Positions 63,541-64,000 of a stretch of DNA of 64,000 nucleotides are shown here, in pieces. Position numbers and translations under genes: made by a program. The stretch spans positions 46,118 to 110,117 of the forward strand of contig CAZYUA010000012.1 of NCBI GenBank assembly GCA_964650525.1, read 5' to 3'. The notes under the pieces were generated by a model. That model had not been told where the DNA came from. It saw nothing but the letters and a program-made list of their open reading frames with translations, and searched no databases. The first letter of the stretch is position 1; every line of letters starts with the position of its first letter. This DNA is from UBA1413 sp964650525. GTDB taxonomy: Bacteria; Bacteroidota; Bacteroidia; Bacteroidales; Prolixibacteraceae.

Positions 63541-64000
63541 TTAAAACCCCCACAAGATGCCTATATTGAATCTTTCAAAAGTGCCAAAACCAAATTTTAA
63601 GTTTACATTATCGGAAATTCTTGTCATTAAAATACCTCCAAGGTTTGGATGAGTTCTATCATTCCTGGTAAAGTACGTATCCCATCCAATAGGATCTTGA
63701 TAAATATTGCTTGTTAGCCCTACGCCAACAATTGGAGTTAACGAAAAGACCTTCCATACGGGTATAATATATCCAGCATTAAAAACTACCACATTAACCT
63801 TATTGGCAGAATATGTTTCATCGGAACTGAATTCCAAGTACTCACCTTCCCCAGAGCTAAAATTCCCACCAAAATCAAGATAAAACCTATTGTATGAAAT
63901 TGCCAGACTTAATCCAATATCGGAAGATTCTTTTGTATCAATTGCATACTTTGCTATACCAGCACCAACCCCAATACCAATCTGCGCTGAAGCTGATGTT
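63541..64000 (-). CDS. Outer-membrane beta-barrel-like protein, 5' end cut by window edge
   Basis: The visible 153 codons run from the end of a signal peptide (SASAQIGIGVGAG at the right edge) to a stop at 63541. Alternating aromatic/glycine strands (SYNRFYLDFGGNFSSG, NAGYIIPVWKVFSLTPIVGVG, NLKFGFGTFERFNIGILWGF) and a C-terminal aromatic residue fit a small outer-membrane barrel of about 170 residues. The start codon is probably only 15-25 codons beyond the window. Function unknown. Confidence 0.65.
   Translation of the reverse strand, partial: TSASAQIGIGVGAGIAKYAIDTKESSDIGLSLAISYNRFYLDFGGNFSSGEGEYLEFSSDETYSANKVNVVVFNAGYIIPVWKVFSLTPIVGVGLTSNIYQDPIGWDTYFTRNDRTHPNLGGILMTRISDNVNLKFGFGTFERFNIGILWGF

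Overview
The window is chromosomal DNA of a member of the Bacteroidota, most likely the Bacteroidales/Marinilabiliales side of the phylum. Evidence: several promoters match the phylum-specific pattern TTTG-N19-TAnnTTTG (guaA, rpsA, tRNA-Asp), many starts lack a Shine-Dalgarno sequence, and there are phylum-typical families (DUF6249, DUF3822 next to rsmD, ORF6N proteins, TPR-CHAT proteins, BatA-like proteins, TonB-like and BamA-like envelope proteins). An ADP-heptose epimerase and outer-membrane proteins indicate a Gram-negative envelope. Menaquinone appears to be made by the futalosine route (mqnB, mqnD).

Layout. 1-25.4 kb is ordinary housekeeping DNA in short transcription units: DUF6807 protein, DacB-type carboxypeptidase, enolase, an ECF sigma factor with a small membrane partner, hldD, mqnB-mqnD, folE, a lactonase-fold protein, a double-CDGSH protein facing a flavin/rubredoxin fusion, an isoaspartyl peptidase, a BatA-like protein, ornithine aminotransferase, a five-LysM protein, guaA, and the tightly overlapped run ctp-pnuC-NadR-like kinase-rlmL. 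25.4-30.7 kb is a signalling locus: a 52-aa peptide with a double-glycine-type leader, a TPR-CHAT protease-like protein, a membrane anti-sigma-like/TPR protein and an ECF sigma factor. The peptide gene and the sigma gene are preceded by the same bipartite element (13-nt block, 10-nt spacer, 14-nt block). 31-48.5 kb returns to core genes: a TonB-like protein, a BamA-type barrel, a DEAD-box helicase, a DUF1080 protein, a phosphosugar mutase with rfbD/rfbC/rfbA (no rfbB), rpsA, a STAS protein, RNase Z, a RecD-like helicase, DUF3822 and rsmD.

48.5-64 kb is accessory. A tRNA-Asp gene is preceded by two identical 97-bp tRNA/palindrome chimeras and followed by a tyrosine recombinase, the usual signature of an integrated element. 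The island carries an SF2-like ATPase, radC, a DUF4120-like protein and a type I restriction-modification system (hsdM, an ORF6N/PLD-like gene, hsdS, a broken PIN-toxin gene with an intact small partner, hsdR). At its right side an IS4-like element of 1,233 bp has split a small membrane-protein gene; a 9-bp target duplication is intact, and removing the element restores the frame exactly. A block of six 23-bp imperfect tandem repeats (63.4-63.5 kb) has a decayed relative at 51.5 kb in the same orientation; together they bracket the restriction island and resemble ends of IS21-type elements.

The best candidate for an undescribed system is the 25.4-30.7 kb locus: two matching promoter-like elements link a secreted-peptide-like ORF to a sigma factor, next to a CHAT protease-like protein and a membrane anti-sigma candidate. 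Both window ends cut genes (DUF6807 protein at the left, an outer-membrane-type protein at the right).
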